From Pseudomonas sp. GL-B-19 (GTDB lineage Bacteria; Pseudomonadota; Gammaproteobacteria; Pseudomonadales; Pseudomonadaceae), in the NCBI RefSeq assembly GCF_019956415.1, contig NZ_JAHBDK010000108.1:62001-126000 (forward strand): 64,000 nt of DNA, read 5' to 3'. Below are positions 16,834 to 25,668 of this stretch, one piece after another. A program made the translations under genes and the position numbers. The notes below the pieces were generated by a model, which was not told the DNA's origin, ran no database searches, and was given only the letters and a program-made list of their open reading frames with translations. Numbering within the stretch: position 1 is the first letter of the stretch; every line of letters begins with the position of its first letter.

Positions 16834-17490
16834 TTAGCCGCGCCGCGCGTGGTAAAGGCTCACATGCCGAAACTCTTCAGGTTCGGCCAGATCCGGCAGA
16901 GTCATGGCCTCCAGCATTTCGATGCGCTGATACAGCGAATGACGAAAATCCCTGACACGCGAATCGGCCACCAGCGCCTCTTTGCCACGGGTTAAAAATT
17001 CATCGAGCAATGGCAGGTTCGCCCGGTCGTAGAGCACATCGGCGACCAGGATCAGATCAAACCGGTCCGCCTCGGCGAAAAAGTCGGTCGAGTAGTTGAG
17101 ATGGACATCATTGAGTTGCGCGTTTGCCCGGCACGCGGCAATCGCCAGCGGGTCGAGGTCACAGGCCACCACTTCAAGCGCGCCGGCCTTCACTGCAGCG
17201 ATGCCCGCCACCCCGGAACCGGCACCGAAATCCAGCACCCGTTTGCCTTTGACCCACTCGGGGAATTCGGCGAGGTAGCGCGCCACTGCCAGGCCACTGG
17301 CCCAGCAGAAACTCCAGTACGGCGGCTCATGCAGAATCCGCCGGGTTTCTTCCGGGCTGAATGCGCGGTCCATGTTGTCGCCGTCGATCAGCCAGAGTTT
17401 CAGGTCGGTCTCGGGTAATGCGACAGGTACAAGCTGCGCATCACCGAGCAGTTCACCCAAGGCCTGTTGCAGGTCGAGCGGTGCAATCAT
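16834..17490 (-). CDS. Class I SAM-dependent methyltransferase (ETFB lysine methyltransferase-like)
   Basis: 218 aa. Motif I VLDFGAGSGVAGIAA near residues 86-100 and the acidic loop VVACDLDPLAI bind S-adenosylmethionine; DLILVADVLYD is the catalytic-face motif of the METTL20/PrmA-like group, in which lysines of the electron-transfer flavoprotein beta subunit are modified. The segment PYWSFCWASGLAVARYL before motif I is also typical. Target protein is not proven. ATG at 17490 overlaps the stop of the lipoprotein gene (ATGA), so they form an operon. Confidence 0.82.
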   Translation of the reverse strand: MIAPLDLQQALGELLGDAQLVPVALPETDLKLWLIDGDNMDRAFSPEETRRILHEPPYWSFCWASGLAVARYLAEFPEWVKGKRVLDFGAGSGVAGIAAVKAGALEVVACDLDPLAIAACRANAQLNDVHLNYSTDFFAEADRFDLILVADVLYDRANLPLLDEFLTRGKEALVADSRVRDFRHSLYQRIEMLEAMTLPDLAEPEEFRHVSLYHARRG

Positions 17491-17951
17491 GGCGCTTTGA
17501 CAAATTGCAGCTGACCCAAAGCCTGCGTGGTTGGCTGCGAGATGACCCGCGACGGCAGATGCAGAATCAACTGGCCGGACTGGCTGGCACGACCGCGCAG
17601 TTCAACGCGGGCACCGGAAGGGAACGATTCCGGATTAAAACGCAGGTGAAATGGCAGCACTTGATTGGTGCCGATCAAACTGGAGCTGGCGAGCAATTGT
17701 TGCGGGCGATCCTTTTCGTCGATCACCAGCAGCGCCAGTTCGACTTCGGCGCCGGCAGGCACGCCTTGCAAGGTGCCGCTCAATTCACGTTGATACGCCG
17801 GCAGCGGTCCGAGGTTGGCCGATTCTTGCGCTTTCTTCTGCGCAGCCTGTGGGGCAGGCCCTGGTGTCGGCGGCTGGGACTTGGGTGCATCGCTGCCGCA
17901 GGCCACCAGCAGGCTGAATAGACTGAGCAAAACGAGCGGTCTTAGGGACAT
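17487..17951 (-). CDS. YbaY/YscW-family lipoprotein
   Basis: 154 aa. Lipobox LLVAC with Cys18 at the cleavage point, then a proline/glutamine-rich linker (SQPPTPGPAPQAA) and a compact beta-rich domain (LSGTLQGVPAGAEVELALLVI.. to the end) of the PF09619 type that includes the T3SS pilotin YscW and E. coli YbaY. No type III genes are near, so a general envelope role is more likely. Asp is absent at +2 (G19), which favours outer-membrane sorting. Coupled to the methyltransferase gene downstream. Confidence 0.8.
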   Translation of the reverse strand: MSLRPLVLLSLFSLLVACGSDAPKSQPPTPGPAPQAAQKKAQESANLGPLPAYQRELSGTLQGVPAGAEVELALLVIDEKDRPQQLLASSSLIGTNQVLPFHLRFNPESFPSGARVELRGRASQSGQLILHLPSRVISQPTTQALGQLQFVKAP

Positions 17952-18078
17952 TTACGGCTCCAGCAAGGTGAAATCCATGGATCAAACACTATAGCCGTCT
18001 GTATACCGCAAACCCTATGGCTTGTCTTGCCACGGGGATGCGCTACCATGGCCCTCCCTTTTTTTGTTGCCTGCCACC

Positions 18079-18543
18079 ATGCACTGTCCCTTCTGCGGTG
18101 CCAACGACACCAAGGTCATCGACTCGCGTCTGGTCGCCGAGGGCGAACAGGTGCGCCGCCGGCGTGAATGCCTGGCCTGCGGCGAGCGTTTCACGACGTT
18201 CGAGACTGCCGAACTGGTGTTGCCGCGCCTGATCAAAACCGACGGCAGCCGTCAGCCGTTCGACGAAGAAAAACTGCGCGCCGGTATGCAGCGTGCCTTG
18301 GAGAAGCGCCCGGTGAGTGTCGAGCGCCTCGAATCGTCGCTGGTGCACATCAAACACAAACTGCGCGCCACCGGTGAGCGTGAGGTCAAATCCCTCGTGG
18401 TCGGTGAGCTGGTGATGGCCGAGCTGCAAAAGCTCGACGAAGTCGCCTACATTCGCTTCGCTTCGGTGTATCGCCGCTTCCAGGACCTCAACGAGTTCCG
18501 CGAAGAGATCGATCGCCTGGCCCGTGAGCCGGTGAAAGAATGA
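18079..18543 (+). CDS. nrdR: Transcriptional repressor NrdR
   Basis: 154 aa, exactly the usual length. The N-terminal zinc ribbon has MHCPFCG and CLACGERF (four cysteines), and the ATP-cone follows with LPRLIKTDGSRQPFDEEKL. NrdR senses dATP/ATP and represses ribonucleotide reductase genes. ATG at 18079 is chosen because the Zn ribbon begins there. It overlaps ribD by four bases (ATGA), the usual nrdR-ribD junction of gammaproteobacteria. No NrdR box is obvious in its own short upstream region. Confidence 0.97.
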   Translation: MHCPFCGANDTKVIDSRLVAEGEQVRRRRECLACGERFTTFETAELVLPRLIKTDGSRQPFDEEKLRAGMQRALEKRPVSVERLESSLVHIKHKLRATGEREVKSLVVGELVMAELQKLDEVAYIRFASVYRRFQDLNEFREEIDRLAREPVKE

Positions 18544-19673
18544 ATACGCCCGCAGAACTTGCCATCCTCGATGCCCATTACATGGCCCGCGCGCTGGAAC
18601 TGGCGCGAAAAGGCCATTACACGACGCACCCCAACCCTCGGGTGGGCTGTGTGATCGTGCATGACGGGCAGATTGTCGGCGAAGGCTGGCACGTGCGCGC
18701 CGGCGAACCACATGCCGAAGTCCACGCCCTGCAAGCCGCCGGCGACAAGGCCCGTGGCGCCACCGCCTACGTGACGCTGGAGCCGTGCAGCCACCACGGC
18801 CGCACGCCGCCCTGCGCCGATGCCCTGGTGAATGCCGGGGTCGCCCGTGTGGTCGCGGCCATGCAGGATCCGAATCCGGAAGTCGCCGGTCGCGGTCTGC
18901 AACGCCTGGCCCAAGCCGGGATTACCACCGAAAGTGGCGTGCTGGAAGGTGAAGCGCGCAAGCTCAATCAAGGCTTCCTCAAGCGCATGGAACACGGCTT
19001 GCCGTTCGTGCGGGTCAAGTTGGCCATGAGCCTGGACGGTCGCACCGCGATGGAAAGCGGCGAAAGCCAATGGATCACAGGCACAGCGGCGCGTTCGGCG
19101 GTGCAACGCCTGCGTGCCCAGGCCAGCGTGGTGCTGACCGGCGCCGACACGGTGCTGGCGGACAACGCCCGGCTGACCGTGCGCGCTGACGAATTGGGCC
19201 TGGATCCGGAGCAAACCGCTCTGGCCATGAGCCGTCCACCGCTGCGCGTGCTGATCGACGGTCGCCTGCGGGTGCCGCTGAATGCGCCGTTCTTCAAGGC
19301 CGGCCCGGCGTTGGTCGCCACCTGTGTGGCGGTAGAGGAACAATATGCCAATGGCCCGGAATGCCTGATCGTGCCCGGTGTTGACGGTCAGGTCGATCTG
19401 CGCCAGTTGCTAGTCGCGCTCGCCGCCCGTGACGTCAACGAGGTGCTGGTCGAAGCCGGCCCGCGTCTGGCCGGCGCTTTCGCGCAGCAAGGCCTGGTGG
19501 ATGAATTCCAGATTTTCATCGCCGGCAAGTTCCTCGGCTCCTCGGCGCGGCCACTGCTCGACTGGCCGCTCGCGCAAATGAAGGATGCGCCCGAGCTTAA
19601 AATCACCGAAATTCGCGCGGTTGGCGATGACTGGCGGGTCACTGCCATTCCTTCGCCAGCCGCCAGCGTATAA
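18540..19673 (+). CDS. ribD: Bifunctional riboflavin biosynthesis protein RibD (deaminase/reductase)
   Basis: 377 aa cytoplasmic enzyme for the second and third steps of riboflavin synthesis: deamination of the GTP cyclohydrolase product, then ribosyl reduction. Deaminase zinc motif HAEVHAL near residue 61 with PCSHHGRTPPC near 83-93; the reductase domain starts at about residue 150 (RVKLAMSLDGRTA, QWITG). Overlaps nrdR. First of the rib genes; ribC follows after 44 bases. Confidence 0.97.
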   Translation: MNTPAELAILDAHYMARALELARKGHYTTHPNPRVGCVIVHDGQIVGEGWHVRAGEPHAEVHALQAAGDKARGATAYVTLEPCSHHGRTPPCADALVNAGVARVVAAMQDPNPEVAGRGLQRLAQAGITTESGVLEGEARKLNQGFLKRMEHGLPFVRVKLAMSLDGRTAMESGESQWITGTAARSAVQRLRAQASVVLTGADTVLADNARLTVRADELGLDPEQTALAMSRPPLRVLIDGRLRVPLNAPFFKAGPALVATCVAVEEQYANGPECLIVPGVDGQVDLRQLLVALAARDVNEVLVEAGPRLAGAFAQQGLVDEFQIFIAGKFLGSSARPLLDWPLAQMKDAPELKITEIRAVGDDWRVTAIPSPAASV

Positions 19674-19717
19674 TTCCTGGCCGCTGCCTAGACGGCTTTG
19701 TTCTCGAGGAGGACTCC

Positions 19718-20383
19718 ATGTTTACCGGCATCATCGAATCCATCGGCAGTATTCGTGCATTGACCCCAAAAGGCGGAGATGTGCGGGTCCACGTAGAAAC
19801 CGGCAAGCTCGACCTGAGCGACGTCAAACTGGGCGACAGCATCGCGGTCAACGGCGTGTGCCTGACCGCAGTTGAACTGCCGGGCAACGGCTTTGCTGCC
19901 GACGTCAGCCGCGAAACCCTCGACTGCACCGCCATGAACGACCTCAAAAGCGGCAGTCCGGTGAACCTGGAAAAAGCCCTGACCCCGACCACTCGCCTCG
20001 GCGGGCATCTGGTCAGCGGTCACGTCGATGGCGTGGGCGAAGTGGTTGCCCGTACAGAAAACGCGCGTGCCGTGGAATTCCGCATCCGCGCCCCGAAAGA
20101 ACTGGCCAAGTACATCGCCCATAAAGGCTCGATCACCGTCGACGGCACCAGCCTGACCGTGAACGCGGTCGATGGCGCCGAGTTCCTGCTGACGATCATT
20201 CCGCATACCCTGAGCGAAACCATCATGGCGTCGTACCAGCCAGGTCGCCGGGTGAACCTGGAAGTCGACTTGCTGGCGCGTTATCTGGAGCGTCTGTTGC
20301 TGGGCGACAAGGCCGCAGAGCCGACTGCCGGCAGCACCATTACCGAAAGCTTTCTGGCCGCCAACGGCTACCTCAAATCCTGA
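19718..20383 (+). CDS. ribC: Riboflavin synthase alpha subunit
   Basis: 221 aa, two tandem lumazine-binding beta-barrels. The start MFTGIIESIG is the signature of this enzyme, and the repeat is seen in VNGVCLTAV (first barrel) against VDGTSLTVNAV (second). It dismutates 6,7-dimethyl-8-ribityllumazine to riboflavin. Called ribE in other naming systems. Strong AGGAGGA Shine-Dalgarno before the ATG. Sixteen bases separate it from ribB. Confidence 0.96.
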   Translation: MFTGIIESIGSIRALTPKGGDVRVHVETGKLDLSDVKLGDSIAVNGVCLTAVELPGNGFAADVSRETLDCTAMNDLKSGSPVNLEKALTPTTRLGGHLVSGHVDGVGEVVARTENARAVEFRIRAPKELAKYIAHKGSITVDGTSLTVNAVDGAEFLLTIIPHTLSETIMASYQPGRRVNLEVDLLARYLERLLLGDKAAEPTAGSTITESFLAANGYLKS

Positions 20384-20399
20384 CTCAAGGGGGTGCCTT

Positions 20400-21491
20400 G
20401 TGGCGCTCAATAGCATCGAAGAACTGGTTGAAGACATCCGCCAAGGCAAGATGGTCATCCTCATGGATGACGAAGACCGCGAGAACGAAGGCGACCTGAT
20501 CATGGCCGCCGAGTGCTGCAAGCCCGAGCACATCAACTTCATGGCCAAGCACGCCCGTGGCCTGATATGCATGCCGATGAGCCGCGAGCGCTGCGAACTG
20601 CTGAAGCTCCCATTGATGGCGCCGCGTAACGGTTCCGGCTTCGGCACCAAGTTCACCGTGTCCATCGAGGCGGCCGAAGGCGTGACCACCGGCATCTCCG
20701 CTGCCGACCGTGCGCGCACCGTGCAAGCGGCCGCCGCGAAAGACGCCAAGGCTGAAGACATCGTCAGCCCGGGCCACATCTTCCCGCTGATGGCCCAGGC
20801 CGGCGGCACTCTGGCCCGCGCTGGCCACACTGAAGCCGCCTGCGACCTGGCGCGCATGGCCGGTTTCGAGCCAAGCGGCGTGATCTGCGAAGTGATGAAC
20901 GACGACGGCACCATGTCCCGTCGCGCCGAATTGGAAACCTTCGCCGCTGAGCACAACATCAAAATCGGCACCATCGCCGACCTGATCCACTACCGGATGA
21001 TCCACGAACGTACCGTTCAGCGGATTGCCGAGCAGCCACTGGACAGCGAACTGGGCCAATTCAACCTGGTGACCTATCGTGATTCCGTGGAAGGCGACGT
21101 GCACATGGCCCTGACCCTGGGCACTGTCTGCGCCGAAGAACCGACCCTGGTTCGTGTACATAACATGGACCCGTTGCGCGACCTGTTGATGGTCAAGCAG
21201 CCGGGCCGCTGGAGCCTGCGCGCCGCCATGGCCGCGGTCGCCGAGGCCGGCAGCGGTGTGGTGCTGTTGCTCGGTCACCCGCTCGATGGCGACGTGTTGC
21301 TGGCGCACATTCGCGAAACCGCCGACCAGGCGGCCGTGAAAAAACCGACCACCTACAGCATCGTCGGTGCCGGTTCGCAGATCCTTCGGGACCTGGGTGT
21401 ACGCAAAATGCGCCTGATGAGTGCGCCAATGAAATTTAATGCGATATCCGGTTTCGATCTGGAAGTTGTAGAATACGTGCCCTCCGAATAA
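20400..21491 (+). CDS. ribB: 3,4-dihydroxy-2-butanone 4-phosphate synthase fused to a degenerate GTP cyclohydrolase II domain (RibBX)
   Basis: 363 aa. N-terminal RibB domain with MDDEDRENEGDL (residues 22-33) and the catalytic HTEAACDLARMAG. The C-terminal half is homologous to GTP cyclohydrolase II, but the zinc/catalytic signature HSECLTGD..CDC is replaced by HNMDPLRD (H254 on) and no Cys cluster remains. So only the RibB activity is expected, and GTP cyclohydrolase II must come from ribA at 25051. GTG start at 20400 with AAGGGGG upstream. Such inactive-tail proteins are known as RibBX and may act as regulators. Confidence 0.93.
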   Translation: MALNSIEELVEDIRQGKMVILMDDEDRENEGDLIMAAECCKPEHINFMAKHARGLICMPMSRERCELLKLPLMAPRNGSGFGTKFTVSIEAAEGVTTGISAADRARTVQAAAAKDAKAEDIVSPGHIFPLMAQAGGTLARAGHTEAACDLARMAGFEPSGVICEVMNDDGTMSRRAELETFAAEHNIKIGTIADLIHYRMIHERTVQRIAEQPLDSELGQFNLVTYRDSVEGDVHMALTLGTVCAEEPTLVRVHNMDPLRDLLMVKQPGRWSLRAAMAAVAEAGSGVVLLLGHPLDGDVLLAHIRETADQAAVKKPTTYSIVGAGSQILRDLGVRKMRLMSAPMKFNAISGFDLEVVEYVPSE

Positions 21492-21536
21492 TGACCGGTT
21501 GTTTCCAGTCCTTGATTCGCGGCTAAAAAATCACTG

Positions 21537-21560
21537 AGGGGCGCGTAGAAAACGCGTCCC
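21537..21560 (+). other. RNA hairpin in the ribB-ribH leader
   Basis: GGGGCGCGT, loop AGAAA, ACGCGTCCC: a nine-pair stem (one G-U) 23 bases before the ribH start. No U-tract follows, so it is not a classical terminator; it may mark processing or tune the expression of ribH, whose product is needed in large amounts. It is not an FMN riboswitch. Confidence 0.55.
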
Positions 21561-21582
21561 GGCTCTTTAAGAGATCTAACGA

Positions 21583-22059
21583 ATGACCCTGAAGACCATC
21601 GAAGGTACCTTCATCGCCCCTAAAGGCCGCTACGCTTTGGTAGTGGGCCGTTTCAACAGCTTCGTCGTTGAAAGTCTGGTCAGCGGTGCAGTGGATGCCC
21701 TGGTTCGCCACGGCGTAAGCGAAAGCGACATCACCATCATCCGCGCTCCTGGCGCCTTCGAAATTCCGCTGGTTGCGCAGAAAGTCGCTCAGAAGGGCGA
21801 ATACGCGGCAATCATCGCTCTGGGCGCGGTCATTCGTGGCGGTACTCCGCACTTCGAATACGTGGCGGGCGAATGCACCAAGGGCCTGGCCCAGGTCTCC
21901 ATGGAGTTCGGCGTTCCAGTCGCTTTCGGCGTGCTGACCGTTGATTCCATCGAGCAAGCCATCGAACGTTCCGGCACCAAGGCCGGTAACAAAGGTGCTG
22001 AAGCTGCCCTGTCCGCTCTGGAAATGGTCAGCCTGCTGGCGCAGTTGGAGGCCAAGTGA
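21583..22059 (+). CDS. ribH: 6,7-dimethyl-8-ribityllumazine synthase
   Basis: 158 aa, penultimate enzyme of riboflavin synthesis, which assembles into large capsids or decamers. Motifs: GRFNSFVVESLVSGAVDAL, the PGAFEIPL phosphate-binding loop and LGAVIRGGTPHFEYV with the catalytic His. The following FGVLT is also typical. The GTGA overlap at its end couples nusB. The codon use looks slightly more biased than its neighbours, as expected for an abundant protein. Confidence 0.97.
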   Translation: MTLKTIEGTFIAPKGRYALVVGRFNSFVVESLVSGAVDALVRHGVSESDITIIRAPGAFEIPLVAQKVAQKGEYAAIIALGAVIRGGTPHFEYVAGECTKGLAQVSMEFGVPVAFGVLTVDSIEQAIERSGTKAGNKGAEAALSALEMVSLLAQLEAK

Positions 22060-22556
22060 TTAGCGACGAAAGCGATCGTTTCAACCCGCGCGATCCAAAG
22101 CCTGCGGATGCCGGCAAGCCATCGAAAAGCGTCAAGCGTCGCGAAGCTCGTCAGCTCGCGACTCAGGCGCTGTACCAGTGGCACATGGCCAAGCAGTCTT
22201 TGAACGAGATCGAAGCGCAGTTCCGGGTCGATAACGATTTCAGTGATGTTGATGCCGCGTACTTCCACGACATCCTGCACGGCGTTCCGGCGCACCGCAC
22301 CGAGATCGATACGGCCCTGGCCCCATGCCTGGACATTACGATCGAAGAGCTGGATCCGGTCGAACTGGCCGTTCTGCGCCTGTCGACCTGGGAATTGATC
22401 AAGCGCGTCGACGTCCCTTACCGCGTTGTGATCAACGAAGGTATCGAGCTGGCGAAAGTCTTCGGTTCCACCGACGGCCACAAGTTCGTCAACGGTGTAC
22501 TCGACAAGCTGGCCCCGCGTCTGCGTGAAGCTGAAGTGAAGGCGTTCAAGCGCTAA
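22056..22556 (+). CDS. nusB: Transcription antitermination factor NusB
   Basis: 166 aa all-helical protein that binds boxA RNA with NusE in rRNA antitermination. SVKRREARQLATQALYQW is the arginine-rich RNA-binding start of the fold, and NEGIELAKVFGSTDGHKFVNGVLDKLA is the family's C-terminal signature. GTG start overlaps the ribH stop. A charged N-terminal tail of about 25 residues precedes the fold, as in other pseudomonads. Confidence 0.97.
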   Translation: MISDESDRFNPRDPKPADAGKPSKSVKRREARQLATQALYQWHMAKQSLNEIEAQFRVDNDFSDVDAAYFHDILHGVPAHRTEIDTALAPCLDITIEELDPVELAVLRLSTWELIKRVDVPYRVVINEGIELAKVFGSTDGHKFVNGVLDKLAPRLREAEVKAFKR

Positions 22557-22572
22557 TCGGCGCTTTACCGCT

Positions 22573-23538
22573 ATGGGTGAGTTTGAGCTGATCCGCAACT
22601 TCTTCGCCGCCGCGCCCTGTGCGCAAGGCGGCGAAGGCGTTGCCCTCGGGATTGGTGATGACTGCGCCTTGCTGGCTGTTCCTCCCGGGGAGCATTTGGC
22701 CATTTCCACCGATACGCTGGTTGCCGGTGTGCATTTCGCAGACCCCTGTGACCCGTTTCTGCTCGGTCAGCGCTCGCTGGCTGTGGCGGTCAGCGATCTG
22801 GCTGCCATGGGCGCCACCCCCATTGCCTTTACCCTTGCCCTGACCTTGCCGACGGTGACCGCCGATTGGTTAGAGGCCTATGCCCGTGGTTTGAGCCTCA
22901 TGGCGCAACGCTGCGGTGTAGCGTTGGTAGGCGGCGATACCACCCGGGGGCCGCTGAGCCTGACCATGACCGTGTTCGGTCGTGTGCCGGCCGGCAAGGC
23001 GCTGACCCGTAGTGGCGCGCAAACCGGCGACTTGCTTTGCGTTGGCGGTGAACTGGGCAACGCGGCGGGGGCTTTGCCACTGGTGTTGGGTCAGCGTACC
23101 GCTGACGCGGCCATCGCCGATCCGTTGCTGGCGCATTACTGGTCACCGCAGCCGCAATTGGCGTTGGGCCAGGCATTGCGCGGCAAGGCGACCTCGGCGC
23201 TGGACATCTCCGACGGCCTGCTCGCCGACTGCGGGCACATAGCGCTGGCGTCGAAGGTCGGTATTCAGGTTGAGCGGAGTAAGCTGCCCGTGTCGGCGGC
23301 GTTAGTGGCGTTCCTCGGTCAATCCGGTGCCGAAACGGCTGCCCTGAGTGGCGGCGATGATTATGTGCTGGCCTTCACATTACCGTTCGTCGAGTTGTCT
23401 TCATTGCTGGCGGACGGCTGGCCGATACATGTGGTCGGGCGTGTCGTGACGGGGCAGGGCGTGGCGCTGCTGGATGCCGATGGGCAAGACATCACCCCGC
23501 AAACCCGGGGCTATCAACATTTTCGGGAGACACCGTGA
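22573..23538 (+). CDS. thiL: Thiamine-monophosphate kinase
   Basis: 321 aa, makes thiamine diphosphate, the last step of thiamine cofactor synthesis. PurM-like fold with IGDDCALL (metal/ATP site), STDTLVAGVHF, VSDLAAMGATP and the second acidic motif LDISDGLLADCGHIA plus SGGDDYVL. ATG at 22573. The gene end overlaps pgpA by four bases (GTGA). The nusB-thiL-pgpA order is standard in proteobacteria. Confidence 0.96.
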   Translation: MGEFELIRNFFAAAPCAQGGEGVALGIGDDCALLAVPPGEHLAISTDTLVAGVHFADPCDPFLLGQRSLAVAVSDLAAMGATPIAFTLALTLPTVTADWLEAYARGLSLMAQRCGVALVGGDTTRGPLSLTMTVFGRVPAGKALTRSGAQTGDLLCVGGELGNAAGALPLVLGQRTADAAIADPLLAHYWSPQPQLALGQALRGKATSALDISDGLLADCGHIALASKVGIQVERSKLPVSAALVAFLGQSGAETAALSGGDDYVLAFTLPFVELSSLLADGWPIHVVGRVVTGQGVALLDADGQDITPQTRGYQHFRETP

Positions 23539-24038
23539 CAGATCATCCCAAACAGGTCCCGGCGGAATTCGTACCGCCATCGGTCTGGCGCAACCCCTGG
23601 CATTTCCTGGCGTTCGGCTTCGGCTCGGGCACCCTGCCCAAAGCACCGGGCACCTGGGGTTCGTTAGTGGCGCTACCCTTTATCCCGTTGTGGCAAATGC
23701 TGCCCGACTGGGGTTACTGGCTGATGCTCGGTATCACCATGTTGTTCGGCTTCTGGCTGTGCGGCAAAGTGGCCGATGATTTGCGCGTGCACGACCACGA
23801 GGGCATTGTCTGGGACGAAATGGTCGGAATGTGGATCACCCTGTGGCTGGTGCCGGAAGGTTGGTACTGGTTGCTGGCGGGATTCCTGATGTTCCGCTTC
23901 TTCGACATTCTCAAGCCCTGGCCGATTCACTGGATCGACCGGCATGTGCATGGCGGCGTCGGGATTATGCTCGACGACGTGTTGGCTGGTGTATTTGCGT
24001 GGTTGGCAATGCAAGGGCTGGTATGGATTTTCGCCTGA
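23535..24038 (+). CDS. pgpA: Phosphatidylglycerophosphatase A
   Basis: 167 aa inner-membrane enzyme that removes phosphate from phosphatidylglycerol phosphate. Conserved FGSGTLPKAPGTWGSL, the acidic DDLRVHDHEGIVWDEMVG (metal site) and FRFFDILKPWPI are all present, with about four hydrophobic segments. GTG start at 23535 inside the thiL end. Links phospholipid synthesis to this cluster only by position. Confidence 0.96.
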   Translation: MTDHPKQVPAEFVPPSVWRNPWHFLAFGFGSGTLPKAPGTWGSLVALPFIPLWQMLPDWGYWLMLGITMLFGFWLCGKVADDLRVHDHEGIVWDEMVGMWITLWLVPEGWYWLLAGFLMFRFFDILKPWPIHWIDRHVHGGVGIMLDDVLAGVFAWLAMQGLVWIFA

Positions 24039-24060
24039 CGGGCGAAGCAAGGGGACTAGG

Positions 24061-24795
24061 ATGGCTCGGTGCGGGTTGGCGGTTTTTTTCGCAATGTTTT
24101 GCTCACTCGCCCAGGCGGCGGATGCCGCGCCGACGCCGTCAGTGATTCATCTGGCCAGCGAAGAATGGGAAGACTACACCGCCGCTGACGGGCATGGCCT
24201 GGGCTGGGACGTGCTGCGGGCTATCTTCGAGCCGGCCGGGGTCAAGCTGGACTTGCGCACCGAACCCTACACCCGCGCCGTGGGCCTGGCCCAACGCGGT
24301 GAAGTGGATGCCTGTGTCGGTTCTTACCGTGACGAGGCCAGCGATGTGCTTTATCCACGCTGGAATTACGATACCGATCACATCTACGCGTTGGGCCTGG
24401 CCAGTAATCCGGCGCCGAGCCCGGAGACCCTCGGCAACTATCGACTGGCCTGGGTCCGCGGTTACGAGTACCAGAAGTACCTGCCCAACGTGCAGCGCCA
24501 TAACGAAGTCGTGCGGCGTACCGGCATTTTGTCGATGCTGACCCACAACCGTGCCGACTTTTACATTGATGCGCTGCCCGAGATCGATTACATCGTCAAG
24601 CGGGCCAAGGATCCTTCCCAGTACCGCCGCACGCATATCGCTGAATTGCCGCTGTATCTGTGCTTTGCCAATACACCCGAGGCTCGGACGTTGATGGCAT
24701 TGTTCGACCAGCGCATGGATCTGCTGGTGAAAAGCGGCGCACTGAAACCGATCTTCGTGCGCTGGAAACAGCCCTATCCGTTCGATTCGAACTGA
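24061..24795 (+). CDS. Periplasmic solute-binding protein of the SBP_bac_3 family
   Basis: 244 aa. Signal peptide MARCGLAVFFAMFCSLAQA, then HLASEEWEDYTAADGHGLGWDVLRAIFEPAGVKL in pieces typical of the amino-acid-binding fold (first lobe), and DACVGSYRDEA for the hinge region. No transporter membrane or ATPase genes are next to it. P. aeruginosa has a similar orphan after pgpA. Ligand unknown. ATG at 24061 with a CAAGGGG ribosome site; 22 bases after pgpA, so probably cotranscribed. Confidence 0.78.
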   Translation: MARCGLAVFFAMFCSLAQAADAAPTPSVIHLASEEWEDYTAADGHGLGWDVLRAIFEPAGVKLDLRTEPYTRAVGLAQRGEVDACVGSYRDEASDVLYPRWNYDTDHIYALGLASNPAPSPETLGNYRLAWVRGYEYQKYLPNVQRHNEVVRRTGILSMLTHNRADFYIDALPEIDYIVKRAKDPSQYRRTHIAELPLYLCFANTPEARTLMALFDQRMDLLVKSGALKPIFVRWKQPYPFDSN

Positions 24796-24821
24796 ACATG
24801 AACCCTGTGGCACATGATTAA

Positions 24822-24922
24822 CCCTGTGGGAGCGAGCCTGCTCGCGAAGACGGTATGTCAGTCGACATGACATCAATGGCGCAAGACAGTCCGTCATCGC
24901 GAGCAGATTCGCTCCCAAAGGG
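24822..24922. repeat. REPIN, partly diverged
   Basis: CCCTGTGGGAGCGAGCCTGC at left and GCGAGCAGATTCGCTCCCAA at right. The right unit carries substitutions (AGATTCG for AGGCTCG), so the pair is decaying. The whole gap 24796-25050 holds this and the ribA promoter area. Confidence 0.85.
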
Positions 24923-25050
24923 TGCAGTAGTGGCCTGATATCTAACTTTTTGATCGTTATGCCCCATAATTCAGCCTAAGCGTCTGCAGGAATCGGCTGT
25001 TACAATGCCGCGTCTGCGAATCTCCAGCACTATTGATCAGGAGCACACCG

Positions 25051-25668
25051 GTGCCTGTCGTTTTTGTCGCCGCTTCCAAGCTGCCAACGCCTTTTGCGCA
25101 ATTCACCATGCATGGCTTTCTCGATGAAGCCACCGGCCGCGAGCACGTGGTGCTGAGCCTGGGTGAGTTTGCCGACGGTGCCCCGGTACTCGGCCGGTTG
25201 CACTCCGAATGTCTGACGGGTGATGCCTTGTTCAGCCAGCGCTGTGACTGCGGCTCTCAACTTGAAGCCGCCTTGCAAGCCATCGCCCGTGAAGGCCGTG
25301 GCGTGTTGTTGTACTTGCGTCAGGAAGGCCGTGGTATTGGCCTGCTGAACAAGATCCGCGCCTATGAGTTGCAGGATGGCGGTGCTGACACCGTTGAGGC
25401 CAACGAGCGCCTGGGCTTCGCTGCCGACCAGCGTGATTACGCCATATGTCTGCCGATGCTTGAGCACTTGGGCGTGAAATCCCTGCGTCTGATGACCAAC
25501 AACCCGCGCAAGGTCAAAGCCTTGACCGACATGGGCATCTTGGTCGCCGAGCGCGTGCCGCTGCACACCGGCCACAACCCGCACAACAAACTCTACCTGG
25601 CGACCAAGGCCAGCAAGCTCGACCACATGATGGGCAACGAGCATCAGGGCGAGGCGGATCGAGCGTGA
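25051..25668 (+). CDS. ribA: GTP cyclohydrolase II
   Basis: 205 aa, first committed enzyme of riboflavin synthesis: GTP to the pyrimidinone phosphate, formate and pyrophosphate. Zinc cysteines are intact in HSECLTGDALFSQRCDC (C54, C65, C67), with LRQEGRGIGL for the catalytic loop. GTG at 25051, well placed after CAGGAGCAC, gives the normal length; an ATT/ATC-rich stretch upstream is not coding. This gene supplies the activity missing from the C-terminal half of RibB. GTGA overlap with the next gene. Confidence 0.96.
   Translation: MPVVFVAASKLPTPFAQFTMHGFLDEATGREHVVLSLGEFADGAPVLGRLHSECLTGDALFSQRCDCGSQLEAALQAIAREGRGVLLYLRQEGRGIGLLNKIRAYELQDGGADTVEANERLGFAADQRDYAICLPMLEHLGVKSLRLMTNNPRKVKALTDMGILVAERVPLHTGHNPHNKLYLATKASKLDHMMGNEHQGEADRA

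Noticed and set aside
19674..20399. FMN riboswitch in the rib operon
   Set aside because: Gaps before ribC and ribB are only 44 and 16 bases; the RFN element cannot fit. In pseudomonads it precedes a separate gene elsewhere.
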